Shown piece after piece: positions 10,502-22,240 of a stretch of DNA of 64,000 nt. The stretch covers positions 409,764 to 473,763 of the forward strand of contig CANNZV010000424.1 in the NCBI GenBank assembly GCA_947561585.1, given 5' to 3'. The notes under the pieces are model-generated. The model was given only the letters and a program-made list of their open reading frames with translations, made no database searches and was not told where the DNA came from. This DNA is from Caprella mutica (Eukaryota > Arthropoda > Malacostraca > Amphipoda > Caprellidae). The first letter of the stretch is position 1. Each line of letters begins with the position of its first letter. Made by a program: the position numbers and the translations under genes.

Positions 10502-11872
10502 GGTAACAAAAAATTGTCCTTGGGATATTCCGGGGAAATTCCCTGGGATTATTCCCTCGATATCGAGAGGATGCCCTATTTTGACGTTTTTGCGATATGG
10601 TGATAACCCCAAATGATATCGAGTGAATAATGATGGGATTTGAATATATTATCCCTAGAATATTCCCTCGATTACAAGGGAAGGGCAAAGAATACAGAAA
10701 TTATATATTCCCTCGATAACAAGGGAATAAAATAAAGATAGTGAGGGATATTCCCTCAATATCGAGGGGATCAAATGGGAATATTCCCTAGATATCTAGA
10801 ATAGAGGAAGGATATAAAATAAAAAAAAAACAAAATTAATATTTCCTAGCATGTATTGCATTTGTACGTGTACGTTTTACTTTGCATGAATTAGTTGAAT
10901 GAAACATATTGTTATATAAAATAATTAAATGGTAAGAAATGGAGAAAGAAATGAATTGATTTTTCCGGGTCTCGAACCAGCACCTTGTTATCTTCTGCTT
11001 GCGATGCTAACCACTCAACCATCCTAGACACAGTAGAAGTAGGATTTTTAATGAACTTTGTGGAATATGATAACTCAAGTTTATTTTTAGGTTATCATCG
11101 ATAAATGAAGTTTCATATTTCATAGATTATTTCTTTTTTTCTTTTATAATCGTTTCTCTTATAATTTTTAGGGGATTAACTATTTTTCGCTAATTCTAGG
11201 AATATTCCCTCGATATTGTTAGGGAATCAACTAATTTTTTGTAATTTCTGGAATATTCCTTCGATATCCTTAGGGGATCAACAAATTTTCAGCAATTCTT
11301 GGAATTTTCCCTCGATATCGATAAGGAATCAACTAATTTTCACCTATTCCTGGAATATTCACTCGATATCGGAAAGGGATCAACTAATTTTCATTAATTC
11401 TTGGAATATTCCATTAATATCATCAGGGGATTAACTAATTTTCATTTATTCAGGGAGTATTTCCTCGCTATCGTTAGTGGGTGAAGAAATTTTCACTAAT
11501 ACTTGGAATATTCCCTCGATATCGTTAAAGGTTCAACTAATTTCACTAATTCCTGGAATATTCCCTCGATATCGATATGGATAAACTAATTTTCATTAAT
11601 TCCAGAAATATTCCCTCGATATCGATGGGGATCAACTAATTTGGTATCGTTAGGGATCAACTAAGTTTCTCTAATTCCTGGAATATTTCCTCGAATTCGT
11701 TAGGAGATCAACTAATTTTCACTACTTCCTGGAATATTCCCTCGATATCATTATTGGATCAACTCATTTTCACTAATCCCTGGAATATTTCCTCGTTATC
11801 ATTTTACGATAGCGGATAATGAGGGAATATATAGATATCGAGGGAATATTCCGATAATATCTCAATGTTACC
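10502..11872. mobile_element. Foldback element D (ATTCCCTCGATATCG motif)
   Basis: A 1371-bp element starting GGTAACAAAAAATTG and ending, reversed, GGTAACATTGAGATATT. Left array (10530-10800): GATATTCC / CTCGATATCGAGGG units in one orientation. Right array (11200-11860): about 11 units of about 60 bp reading TGGAATATTCCCTCGATATC then GTTAGGGGATCAACTAATTTT. The core CTCGATATCGAG is itself palindromic. No clear target duplication. Between the arrays lies an AT-rich spacer with a tRNA-like sequence. Confidence 0.65.
10965..11037 (-). other. tRNA-like sequence (tRNA relic or SINE head)
   Basis: On the minus strand there is an A-box-like TGGTTGAGTGGTTAGCATCG and, about 30 bp on, a B-box GGTTCGAGACC followed by CCGG. 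Spacing fits a tRNA body, but the acceptor and T stems pair imperfectly and no confident anticodon can be assigned. It sits between the two arrays of foldback D. It may be a captured tRNA pseudogene or tRNA-derived SINE head. Confidence 0.4.
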
Positions 11873-11905
11873 TATGGAGCCCAATATCAATGACTGCATG
11901 ATCGA

Positions 11906-12300
11906 GTGAGCTATATTCAGAGATGTGTACTATTGATATACGGTCGTCCTGTTTGGTCGCTTGTATTCCTAATACTTAACTTATGCAGTGACCTAATAAA
12001 CTACTGTAATTGTTCGCTTCTCTTTTCAGTTTTTCTGTATGTTCGGCAATTGGAATATTTACACTCTTTTGCCGCTTATATTCAAAGTCCAAGTTATGAT
12101 CGGTAACATCAATGATAATCTTAGTTGATCGCTTGTATTTCAAATGTTCAATGTGCGCGGTAATTTAAACAGCTAGCCTATTTTGTCACTACAATTTCAT
12201 GTTACTAAATTGTACATTTAATAATCGGGTTATGTTTCAATTTAGCCGCTAATATTTTTAAATATCAATATACACGATAACCTGAAATATTAATCTGTTC
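11906..12300. other. No gene seen
   Basis: Mildly repetitive phrases such as GGTCGCTTGTATTCC and GATCGCTTGTATTTC, about 190 bp apart, suggest a very decayed long-unit repeat. No protein family recognised in the 66-codon frame at 11906-12106. Confidence 0.35.
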
Positions 12301-12324
12301 CTTCACTTCTATTTATTACGGTGT

Positions 12325-12535
12325 GCAGACAGAGTATCGAAAGACAAAGTATAGAAAGAAAAATAATCTAAAGAAAAAGTATCGAAAGCTAAAGTATCAA
12401 AAGACAGAGAATAGAAGGAGAAAGTATAGAAAGACATCGTATAGAAGGACATAGTATAGAGAGACAAAATATAATAAATGAAAGTAGAGAAAGACAAAAC
12501 TAGAAGGACATATCATAGAAAGAAAAATATATAAT
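12325..12535 (+). repeat. Degenerate repeat (AGACAAAGTATAGAAAG)
   Basis: About 15 imperfect 12-17 bp units of AAAGTATAGAAAGACA type. The serine/phenylalanine-rich minus-strand frames here are its translation. Confidence 0.7.
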
Positions 12536-12879
12536 TCGTTGAAATACGGTGTGCCTCCCTGGCCTGGTTCGATAAAGGCAAAATAAGCACACCTGCAATT
12601 GAGCACATGAAAATTTGGCCCCGAAGACTTAAATAAAAGAGGATTTCATTATTTTTTTCTGAATGGCCCTTCATTTCAACGAAACAAACCGTAATGAAGC
12701 ATTAACCAAAAGTTAAGTATTATGTATGAAATATTTTTTTATAAAATAATAAAACCCTAATTCTCAGGGTTGTAACCGAGTCTGCTTTTATCAGTCTATG
12801 GTATAAAATAAATTTGCTACTGTAATAACAAATTAAAGCTTCTATATTGTGCCATTTTTTATGTGATCGATAATGGGCC

Positions 12880-12975
12880 TGAGCCCAATTTTCTTAGAGC
12901 TCAACTGTCCTAGGCTCAATTTCGGCAAGCTCAATAGTAGGGACTCAATTATTGTCCTGAGCCCAACTGTCGATT
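12880..12975 (+). repeat. Solo array of GAGCCCAATT units
   Basis: Five or six units of 14-19 bp built on CTGAGCCCAATTNTC / GAGCTCAACTGTC. Style and unit length match the foldback arrays nearby, but no inverted partner array was found. Confidence 0.5.
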
Positions 12976-13204
12976 CATGAACATAATGTATACTTAAAGT
13001 TAGGTATAACACGTTCAACTAATGCAATGTATGTTATTTTTTGTGAACGTTTTCTCCATTCGATCGATTCGCCTTTCGATCAATTTTGTTCTATATCTAT
13101 TGCAGTAATTAGAGTAAAACGATTATAACTATCAGTATAACCTCTCTAAACTTACAATTTAACTTAGATTCTTAATTTACTCCATCCGCTAATTTCTCAA
13201 ATCT

Positions 13205-14965
13205 ATAAAATTTAGATAAGTTTGATGTAATGATTTGATATAGTTTGTACGTTATTAGTATGTCACTCTTTATATGTAAGCTTTGTAGAATGAACAAGTT
13301 AGTTCGCAGGGAGTCAGCCACCGATAGTCTTGCGGTTAACATCTAACCAATTAACTCTCAGCAAACGTTGTTAGCCATGCACTGTTCAGTATAGTGTGTT
13401 TGAAGTACAGTAGTGTTGAAACTATATTCTGCGTTGCCATTATCCTTTTGTATTAACTTATTATTAAAGAAATCTATGTGAAAAGAAAAGATCTCTAGTT
13501 AATAGTATAGTGAGCAAGTATTAGGGTTCACACCCTCAAGACTAGGCTGCGAACTAACTTGTTTATTCTACAAAGCTTACATTTATAGTGACATACTAAT
13601 GACAGTGTCCGGAAAACCGCCAGGCGGAAAACTACCAAGCGAAAAACTGCCAGGCGAAGAACTGCCGAAGCGGAAAACTGCCATGCGGAAAACTGCCAGT
13701 CACTAAATGGGAATTTATGTATTTTTTCACTTTTATGATTTAGTTATTAACACATTTAAAGAACATTTTAATTAAAAAAACGGCGTCAGCCCTTCGTTAA
13801 GGGGATGTTCATTTTTACAGTAATAAAAATATGGATATTGGATTACTTAATATCCAAATGAAAATTATATTTCAACAAATCTACCTTATTAAACACACAG
13901 TAAACCGAACTTCAGTACACATAAGGAAGTAACAATTACCATTTTATACTTATTTGCTATGTCACGTACATTTTAAAAACATGTTAAGTTATGTATATAG
14001 TCCCTTGTTTTTAATTTCCTATATTAATGTCAGCAATAAAACCTTCGGTTCAAAAGCAAACGTTAAACCCCGCGTACTAATTTTTGATTGAATGCTAATT
14101 AGATATTCTCATAATTAATTAATCTTAAATTGTACAATAAATTAAGCGTATGTTAAATCAACATATATGTATTTTCAATATTAATTATATTTACATTTTA
14201 TTCTCCATGTCAATAGCACAACTCCTTCATTTTTACAATATTCCTTTATATGTAACAAGTATTATTAATTAATGTACAATCCAATTCGATCGATTGAAAT
14301 TGTCAGAGATTTAGGTACTATTGGTAATTAATAGCAGTTCAATAATCATAGATGTTGTGTTGCAAATTCTAAATATTTCACAAACATATATCGAAGTTGT
14401 TTTATAATGAGTACAAGCGAATATTAAGCTTGAAGCTTGTTCAATTCTCAAATTATAAAAAAAAATCAGACAGTTAGCGCGTTATGAACTGATAATTTAA
14501 AGATGCGTTGTGTAAACAAAGAATTTGTACTCTGTCCCTAATACTAATATTTCTTTGTTTCTTCTCTTAGTATTTTAAACCTTTTCTAAGAAAGATTTTG
14601 GTTTTTAATTTCTATATAATATTTCATATATATCTTTAATATTTATATATTTACATATTTTTCTAATTAATTGTCTACATTTAACTATTATTTTTGTTTT
14701 GTATACTAAGTAAAAATAAATGTTCCTTAACTCCTTAACGTTTAATTATAAATTAAAATGTTACTATTGACTAAAGTCTTTAAATTGCCAGTAAATGACT
14801 GGCAGCTTTCCGCCTGGCAGTTTTCCACCTGGCAGTTTTCCGCTTTGGCAGTTTTCCGCCTGGCAGTCTTCCGCCTGGCAGTTTTCCGCCTGGCAGTTTT
14901 CCGTGTACCCTAATGACGTACTAACTATATCAAATCATTACATCACATAAGATTAAACCATTCGC
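13205..14965. mobile_element. Older palindromic element, split by foldback E
   Basis: The left arm, about 13220-13310 (GTAATGATTTGATATAGTTT and TGTAAGCTTTGTAGAATGAA), is the inverse of 13547-13603 plus 14918-14965 (ATTCTACAAAGCTTACATTT, then AACTATATCAAATCATTAC). The right arm is interrupted exactly where foldback E (13604-14909) sits. Arms are about 105 bp and the original element was about 450 bp. Confidence 0.75.
13604..14909. mobile_element. Foldback element E (TGGCAGTTTTCCGCC motif)
   Basis: A 1306-bp element. The left array at 13610-13700 has about six units of CGGAAAACTGCCAGG type; the right array at 14795-14905 has about seven inverse units of TGGCAGTTTTCCGCC. Ends are AGTGTCCGGAAAAC and, reversed, GGTACACGGAAAAC. 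It is flanked on both sides by the perfect 8-mer CTAATGAC (13596-13603 and 14910-14917). One more base each side nearly matches, so the true duplication may be 9 bp. The interior is AT-rich and non-coding. Confidence 0.85.
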
Positions 14966-15109
14966 TAATCGCTATAGCTATGAATTTATTTCCTTTCAAT
15001 TTATTTTCTTTCTTTTTAAATTATCTTTTCTTCTCAAATATCTCCATGTTGTATAAAATATCATTTGCAATTATTTTTTATGTATTGATGCTAAGTGTCC
15101 TATGGTTCA

Positions 15110-15295
15110 TATTTGTGTCCTCATGATCATATAAGTCCTCTTGTTCCTATGTATGATCTTGTTCCAGAATGTCCTGTTGCTCCAAAATGTCTTGTTGTTC
15201 CATTTGTCCTGTTGTTCCAAAATATCCTATTGCTCTAAAATGTCCTGTTTTTCCAAAATGTCCTATTTTTTCCAATGTGTTTTGTTATTTCCAAA
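15110..15295 (+). repeat. 18-bp tandem repeat (TGTTCCAAAATGTCCTGT)
   Basis: About nine units of TGTTCCAAAATGTCCTGT with increasing divergence at both ends. Confidence 0.75.
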
Positions 15296-15930
15296 TTTCC
15301 CGCGTAATTAACTAAATCTCGTTTAATCAAATATAAAATGATAGCAATACACATGTTTACGATATCAATAATTTTTCATTCGTTTGATGAATATAAATCT
15401 TTTCAGCATTTCCTGATATTGCATTTAAATTGTCATTAGTGACAGATCACACTTGACTGTGTCTGAAAAAGATCAAATGAAAGATCCTTTTTGCGAACTT
15501 AGAAATGGGCCAGGCTGCAATCTGCTCTAATTGAATACAATATTTATTAATGAATGTGTTGCAAAAATAAAGATACATTAATATTTTTTTGAGATTGTTT
15601 AATTTGGTTTGAAGTTCAGAATGAATAAAAAAATTGAAATAGTAATTGGAAGAAGTATTTAAAAAAAGAATTGAATTGATTATAATCTTCAATTTAGAAA
15701 AAAATAAAAAATAATTTCATATTCTTATATATAAGCATTAACATATTAACAGTTGAATTTGAAAGAAAATTGTTATTTTCTATTGTTCATGTCCACTCTT
15801 ATTTTCGTAATTTGATTTGAGTTAGGCTTATTTTCAATTTTTTTCAATTTTATGCTCTCAAAAATGAAATAATTAAGTTAATATTTTATTAAACTAGGAT
15901 ACCTATATACGAAATAAATCTATTCAAGAT
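15296..15930. other. AT-rich DNA, no gene seen
   Basis: The 81-codon minus-strand frame at 15447-15692 is lysine/asparagine/leucine-rich from composition and has no family features. Confidence 0.4.
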
Positions 15931-15936
15931 TATTTT

Positions 15937-15980
15937 TCAAGTTATCGGACGGTTCAACATATTCGATTATATGTGATAAA
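15937..15980 (+). mobile_element. One end of the GGTAAGTTACG-family MITE
   Basis: CAAGTTATCGGACGGTTCAA followed by CATATTCGATTATATG matches the family TIR. I could not find a matching right end, so this is partial or decayed. Confidence 0.5.
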
Positions 15981-16089
15981 AAAAACATTCATTTTAATTA
16001 TAGTTATTTAAATTTGAGATGAAAGTATATTTAGTTAATTTATTTAAATACTAATTATTGGATGTTTTTCTTTTCAAATATCATCGGAT

Positions 16090-16780
16090 TGAACGTTTCC
16101 AGTAATTATTATTATAAATTAGAATGGAATATGTCTATAATAATTCATTGAGTAGATATGACTTTCTTCCACAAAATGAATGTACTTTTATAGTCATAAG
16201 CCATCATAGTTATAATAAATAAGGCTGTGACAATATACTTTTGAAATCATAGATCTCAAGAATTTAATAGACAAAATGAAATGGTATCGAATACTATATA
16301 TTACTGGTTTACAACTATTCAATACTGATAATAAACATGTGATAATTGCTTCGTAACATTGGCAATCTGATTCATTCTTCAATAGATATTCTATTTTCAC
16401 AAATTGCAATCCAATTTAGGTCGCAAAATTAGAAGAAACTATCTTGACGCCATTTCCTCTCATTTCTTTTAATATTTCTAAGGCAATTTAGTAAATTGTT
16501 CAGTTCACAAAATTAGATCTCTCAGTGGAATGTTTCTGAAGATCTGTCTGTTGAAACATTTTTCTGCTTTATGACAAACTGTGTTCAATTTGAAAATCTT
16601 TGCCCTCTTACTGAGAGTGGACTGCTAATTGTGGTGAATAAATAAAAAAATCTCTTATTTTGCTACGTATTTCATTTTCATCAACGATATATGTATTTGT
16701 GTATATATGGTTAACAAATATTATAGACTGATGAAAAAGGAAATAGTAGCTTTCACTGAGAAATGTATTTCTAACATTTG
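16090..16780. other. No gene seen
   Basis: No repeat or exon-like segment recognised. Slightly higher GC at 16430-16640 without an open frame. Confidence 0.35.
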
Positions 16781-16784
16781 TAGT

Positions 16785-16880
16785 TGTTTTAACCCTTCAC
16801 AGTGCACTTTATTTCAACTATTGGTAGTTGTTTTATCCCTTCACGTTGTACTTTATTTTATAAAGAGTGCAGTGAAATAC
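16785..16880 (-). repeat. Two copies of the 45-bp minisatellite
   Basis: Reverse orientation of the unit at 600-1345: TTAACCCTTCACAGTGCAC then TTTATTTCAACTATTGGTAG, followed by a second copy. Confidence 0.75.
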
Positions 16881-17024
16881 AATAGCCACTAGTCGAAACA
16901 AGTCAGATAAGTTTCAAAATCATATTATAATTCTGCTTGTTCGTTCGTTAGTTCCTTCGTTCATTAGGTAATTAGTTCGTACATGTCTTAAGCTCAGAAT
17001 TACCAGACTTTGGATTAAAGAAAT

Positions 17025-17425
17025 TCCAGAAATTTCCCTACATTCATAATTTTCCCGAAATTCCATATTTTCCCAAATTCGAAATTTTGCCCCGAATTTT
17101 TAATTTTCCCTTGAAATTTCCTAATTTATTTTTTCCAACTTTCAAAATTTTCCGAAAATTCAATATTCTCCCAAAATTCAAAATCTTCTCAAACTTCAAA
17201 ATTTTCCTAAAATTTGAATTTTTCCCAAATTTTCCCAGAAAAATTCAAAATTTTCCTATAAATTAGAATTCTCCTAAATTTTGAAAATTCCCTAAAATAT
17301 CAAATTTTCCAAAAAAATTATAATTCCTACAAAACTTAAAAATTCTCATGATTTCAATATTTTCCAAAAACTTCAATTTTTCAGAAAACTCAATATATTC
17401 CCATACTCAAATATTTTCAAAATTT
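17025..17425 (+). repeat. Degenerate AAATTTTCCC repeat
   Basis: Short units such as AAATTCAAAATTTTCCC recur about 20 times with poor periodicity (12-22 bp). Confidence 0.65.
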
Positions 17426-17675
17426 CTAATTTAAACAAAATTGCAAAGTATACTAGGCAGTTTAACCGCGGCAGTGAAAGTATAAGCACATACACAGACT
17501 AGTAATGTAGTAGAAGATATTCAAATACAGTTAATATATAAAAAAATATATGTATATATCTTTTGGTATATAATTCCTTACATAAATTTTCATTTACATA
17601 ATATTTTATATACACATAAGTTCATTTACATAATATTTTATATACTCATAAGTTCATTTACATAAACTTTTATTT

Positions 17676-17892
17676 AGGTTATAAGTTACAGATTATCGGT
17701 CAGTGCTACCTACATCTTTGATCATATAGAAAAACTATATAAAAATTATTATTATTACACAGTGCTCTATTAGTTCTACGAACCAGGGTTTGCAGAATTA
17801 TTAGATAGAACTGAATAAAATTAATAGTTTTTATATCGGTTTTTCCTGATATGCCAGAAAATGTAGTACGGACCGATAATCTGTAACTTACC
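17676..17892. mobile_element. MITE of the GGTAAGTTACG family, copy 4
   Basis: Left AGGTTATAAGTTACAGATTA then TCGGTCAGTGCTACC. Right ATGTAGTACGGACCGATAAT then CTGTAACTTACC. A good 30-35 bp TIR over 217 bp. The centre differs from copies 2 and 6. Confidence 0.7.
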
Positions 17893-18029
17893 GTACATAC
17901 TTATTTTTTACATAGCTACATTTTTTACGAAAGCTATATATATTTTTTCTTTTATTATTAATTCCCCATTAATTTTAATGTGGGAGCAACTAAGTAAATA
18001 TATGTATATATCAATCTGACTCAGGAAAT

Positions 18030-19060
18030 TAGAAAATTTTGGAAAATTTTTGGAAAAATTTTTTTTTGGAAAATTAAAAAAAAATTCTGAAATTTCAAAA
18101 TTACACTAAACAGAAATTAATTTATTAACAAAATTTGTATTGAATCAACATTTAATTTATACTGAAAAAACTGTATAGACTGCAAAGTGTATCTGGCGCG
18201 TTCTCACCGCCTAGTATGTATACTTTGAATTTTAAGAAGCGGTAATAGGGCAGTGACATCGCGACGGTGAAACTGCTATCACAATATGGGCCTCAAAGAA
18301 TAAGTGAAAACCATAATTATTGAATCACTTTGAGGTGATTCTGAAAATTCGGAAAAATGCTAAATTCGGAATAACAGGAAAGACAGAAAACCGGGAAATT
18401 CGGCAAACTGAAATATTTGGAAAACCTTAAAAGAACCGGAAAATAGAAAACTGGAAAACCCGGAAGTATTTGGGAAAACGAATAGAAAGGAAAACTATCC
18501 AAAATATCTGGGAAATAGAAATGGTTTTTTTTTGGAGGGGGGGGGGGGGCCTCCAAAAAAAAAACATTAAAAGAAATCAGGAAGAATGGAAAACCAACAA
18601 AAAATGATAAAACCGGAAAAGCACAAAACAATAAAACCTGGAAAATCGAAAAATTCGAAAAACCAAAAACAATAAATCAAGAGAAACTGAAAAAGCAGGC
18701 AAAATGTAAAGTAAGGAAATAGAAAGGCAGGAAAATCGAAAAATCCGAAACCTAGGATATCTGAAAAACTGTAAAAGATTCGGAAAATAAAAAGTGGAAA
18801 CCCCGGAAAAAATTGATTTTTTTCTGGAAAAAAACGAACAAAAAAACCGGAAAGCAGAAAAAAAACATTCAAAATATATGGAAAATCGATCATTTCGGAA
18901 ACCCGAAAAAAATGAGAAACAGAAAAAACGGAAAATCGATAAAATACTGAATTATTCGGAAAACCGATAAAACCTAGAAATTACGAAAAATTGAAAAAAT
19001 CAAGGGATCGAAAAATCAAGGAAAAATGACAGCTTTGGAAAAACAGAAAAATGGAAAAAA
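18030..19060 (+). repeat. Degenerate GGAAAACCGGAAAA purine-rich tract
   Basis: Hundreds of bases of short A-rich units of AAACCGGAAAATCG type. A homopolymer G run of about 17 lies near 18533-18549 next to a run of A, a likely sequencing or assembly weak point. Phenylalanine/proline-rich minus-strand frames (about 104 and 108 residues) are translations of this tract. Confidence 0.75.
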
Positions 19061-19332
19061 CGAAATCATCAATACGGATGATCAAATTTAGCCTCTGCCT
19101 GAATGAAGAAGATAATCATTCAAATTCTGTTATTTTTAGTTTTACTTTGAATTGGGACACCATATCGTTTCTGCCATTATATACAAATTTATGGAGACTA
19201 TATTTTAAGTTGAAAAAATATACTACCCACGTGATCAATATATGTAAGAAGTAACCGTGGAATATCCACGGGTACCGCTATATAATTTGAAAACAACAAC
19301 AATTTAATTCACTTTATGCAATATGGAGGGAC

Positions 19333-19395
19333 AAACAGGAGGCGGAGCACTGATGTATTTTCCAACACTTTAGTGCTCCGCTCCCTCCTCATTGG
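19333..19395. repeat. GC-rich hairpin
   Basis: GGAGGCGGAGCACTGA is followed after a short loop by TTAGTGCTCCGCTCCCTCC. Stem about 14-16 bp. Probably the core of a small MITE. Confidence 0.6.
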
Positions 19396-19784
19396 CGACC
19401 AATCAGAGAAGAGTTTACGTTAAAGCCAATATCAGTAACAACATATATTCCTGCAACATATTATCGATAGAAACGTATGAGACAATATTTCAAAAACCTT
19501 ATGCGCTTTTATGAAATTTTAGACGGAAGAAACATAACCTTTTTGGGAACACCGAATTGAAATCCTGCATTAATAGTAAATTAGATTAAATGAAATAATA
19601 ATTAAATCTTTAATAATCAACTGAAATAAGTAGTTAATGTTATGACCACGAAAGGGTCACAACAACTGGTATTTTATATTTATCAACCTACAAATAATTT
19701 TCACGAGGGTTTAAATGATACTAATATTTATCAATAAATAAATTTATTCATTTCATAATAAATAGAAAGCTTTTAAGATCTAAA

Positions 19785-19900
19785 CATCAATTAGTGGATA
19801 GTATTTCATACCCAATAGTGGATAGTATTTCATACCTATTAGTGGATAGTATTTCATACCCAATAGTGGATAGTATTTCATACATAATAGTAGATAGTAT
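19785..19900 (+). repeat. 24-bp tandem repeat (TAGTGGATAGTATTTCATAC)
   Basis: Five copies of a 24-bp unit, the first four nearly identical. Confidence 0.85.
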
Positions 19901-20284
19901 CTACACACACTCACTATCCTAGAGAATAAAAGAATAATCTTTTCACAACTATTTAACATGGAAGGCATAGTAGTGCATTTAGGTGCAGTTCAGTGCACTG
20001 AGGTAATGTCCTCTAGAAAAAAAAACTATTCTGGAGTGCACTAAATTCAGCTCACAGTACTCAGGAAGTGGCTGTTTAAATTCGTTTTCTTTTCATAAAT
20101 TTTTAAAGTTCCGATAGTTTCATGACTTATGTTCAGATAGCTTGAATAGTGAACGAATATTCTTTTGCCTGCATGAAATAGCCTTCAGTATTTGATAACT
20201 GATTGCCAGTTATGGCAGACTATAGAAAATTAATTCACTATTCAGGCTACACCGTGATTCATTCACTATAAGTATGTATATGAG

Positions 20285-20565
20285 CTCAGTATAGAGAAGT
20301 TTACTATAGAGAAGTTCACTTTAGAGAAGTTCACTATAGAGGAGTTCACTATAGAGAAGTTCACTATAGAGAAGATCACTATAAAGGAGTTCACTATAGA
20401 GGAATACACTATAGAGGAGTTCACTTTTGAGAAGTTCACTATAGAAGAGTTCACTATAGAGAAGTTCACTATAGAGAATATCACTATAGAGGAGTTCACT
20501 ATAGAGGAGTTCACTATAGAGCAGTATACTTTAGAGGAGTTCACTATTACAGGATTTCACAATTG
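20285..20565 (+). repeat. 15-bp tandem repeat (TTCACTATAGAGAAG)
   Basis: About 18 units of TTCACTATAGAGRAG. The period is a multiple of three, so the minus strand reads as a 92-residue repeat protein, which I reject as a gene. The unit resembles terminal sequence of pogo/Tigger-type elements and recurs in the hairpins at 21268 and 31807. Confidence 0.85.
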
Positions 20566-20847
20566 GAGAGTTCTACTGTATTTGAAGTTTTTTTCTAAGA
20601 AGACGATACCTCAACCACTGCTTATTAATCTAGTGAAGTGCTCAACAGTTCATAAAGCATTTAAAAACAAAGAAAATCAGTGAGCAATTCATGGTGGGGC
20701 CATATAAAATTAAGAGGGAACTCTTCACAATATTCCATGGCCCCACCATAACATCTTAAATATGCAACAACGTTTATTTGTAATGAATTTCATCATATAT
20801 TTGATATAGATATGTCTTAAATTCCGTTTACTTTATTGAATACAGTA

Positions 20848-21264
20848 CCCAATTGTAAAATAAGTGCATGTTCGTGGTAGCGGTCGATCCGATCGGAGTA
20901 GTCACCCCGGTAGTCAGGGAGCATTGACAGCCCATTTAATTCCACTCCGTTCTTACTGCGCAGAACTACTCATAGGGCAAACTCCTATCTGCCTAGCCGC
21001 TGCCTCACTGTAGTACGCGGCCCGTAGCCAAGACTGCTGTATTAGTAATATGATAGTTCAGTCATGGCTACATGCAGTGCATCAGCAGTTAGGCAGATAG
21101 GAGCAGGTTCCTAGAGTAGTTCTATGCAGTTAGGACGGAGTAAAATTAGCCTCCAAAGCGCTCAGTTTCACTCCCAAGTTGCGCTCTCATTGTCTCTGAC
21201 TGCCGTGGTGACTACTCTGATCGGCTTGACCGCTGCCTCGAACCTTCACCTATTTTCAATTGGG
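20848..21264. mobile_element. TA-flanked palindromic MITE, long copy
   Basis: 417 bp flanked by TA on both sides (20846-20847 and 21265-21266). Left CCCAATTGTAAAATAAGTG; right inverse CCCAATTGAAAATAGGTG. Arms continue with AGCGGTCGATCCGATCGG and GAGTAGTCACC on the left, mirrored by GGTGACTACTCTGATCGG on the right, and a second inner palindrome around ACTCCTATCTGCC / GGCAGATAGGAG. GC-rich for this window. No ORF. A related short copy is at 30357. Confidence 0.75.
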
Positions 21265-21267
21265 TAA

Positions 21268-21328
21268 GACTCCTCTATAATGAAATCCTGTACTTTCACT
21301 ATACAGGATTTCATTATAGAGGACTTCC
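21268..21328. repeat. Near-perfect hairpin (pogo-like end sequence)
   Basis: GACTCCTCTATAATGAAATC plus CTGTA, a loop of about 8 bases, then TACAGGATTTCATTATAGAG plus GACTTC. The stem is about 25 bp with almost no mismatch. Confidence 0.75.
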
Positions 21329-21329
21329 A

Positions 21330-22230
21330 CCGTAACAAAACATTGAAAGAAAAATGACTACCTTAATAAATCGATAAAATTAATTGAAGATTTTTCTTTC
21401 GTATAACCTAACAAAATTTCAACACCGAATAAAGAGATCAAAGGTTACAATTTAAGTTTCTTGAAACATTACAGTACAGAATTTTATAAAATTGAATGAA
21501 AATTACATTGATCCATCGACTTAATTATTAATCAAAGACAAAGGAGAATTTCTTACGAATGGGGTGATATGAGTGTATCATGAATACGCCTAGAAATGCG
21601 GATGAAATATTTTAGTGTGTCTTGGGTACGCCTAAGAATATGGATGTAATTTCTATGGAATATCATTGACAATGTTCAGAACATGGATGTAGTCTTGTAG
21701 TGTATCATAGAATCGTCTATTAGCATGGATGCATTTTGTACATTTGAAATAGTTCAGTGTGAGCCATAGAAACATTCACTAGAGTGCAGGACAGTCAAAA
21801 ATGCTCTAAATTCTCGTACAAGAAGGCACTCGTCTAATATACTCTAAGCAGAAAATTCTTTGAGAGAGAGTACCATGTTGGAAAACTATTATCAGTGATC
21901 ATGGCCATCTATTAAAATTGATGATAAGAAATTTCATCTTAGAAGAATTAAGATTTGATTAATCGCAATTAATCATGAAGTAAAAACCGTTTTAGTTTTA
22001 ATGTCTCTCGTCGAAATTTTCGGTGATGATGACCAAAATTATATATTTATAGCAATCGATGAGCAAATAAGATGAAGAGTACATCTAACATTTGTTAATA
22101 ACGGGACTAAGTGGCAGATAGATCCTTTACTTGATGGCTAATGAAGATTTTTTTTGATTGATCCTTTACTTTACTTGTCCATCAATCTTCTCTAATAGAT
22201 GATCTTTAATTATAAATTTTACAACGAGGT
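21330..22230. other. Mostly unannotated; weak ~55-bp repeat
   Basis: At 21565-21750 three to four diverged units of GTGTATCATGAATACGCC...GGATG type, spaced about 55-60 bp. The rest shows no gene or clear repeat. Confidence 0.4.
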
Positions 22231-22240
22231 AAATAATTTT

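Noticed and set aside
18317..18893. Two phenylalanine/proline-rich frames of about 104 and 108 residues
   Set aside because: Low-complexity translation of a purine-rich tract; one runs through a homopolymer G run.
20266..20544. 92-residue serine/isoleucine/valine-rich frame
   Set aside because: It is the minus-strand reading of the 15-bp repeat.
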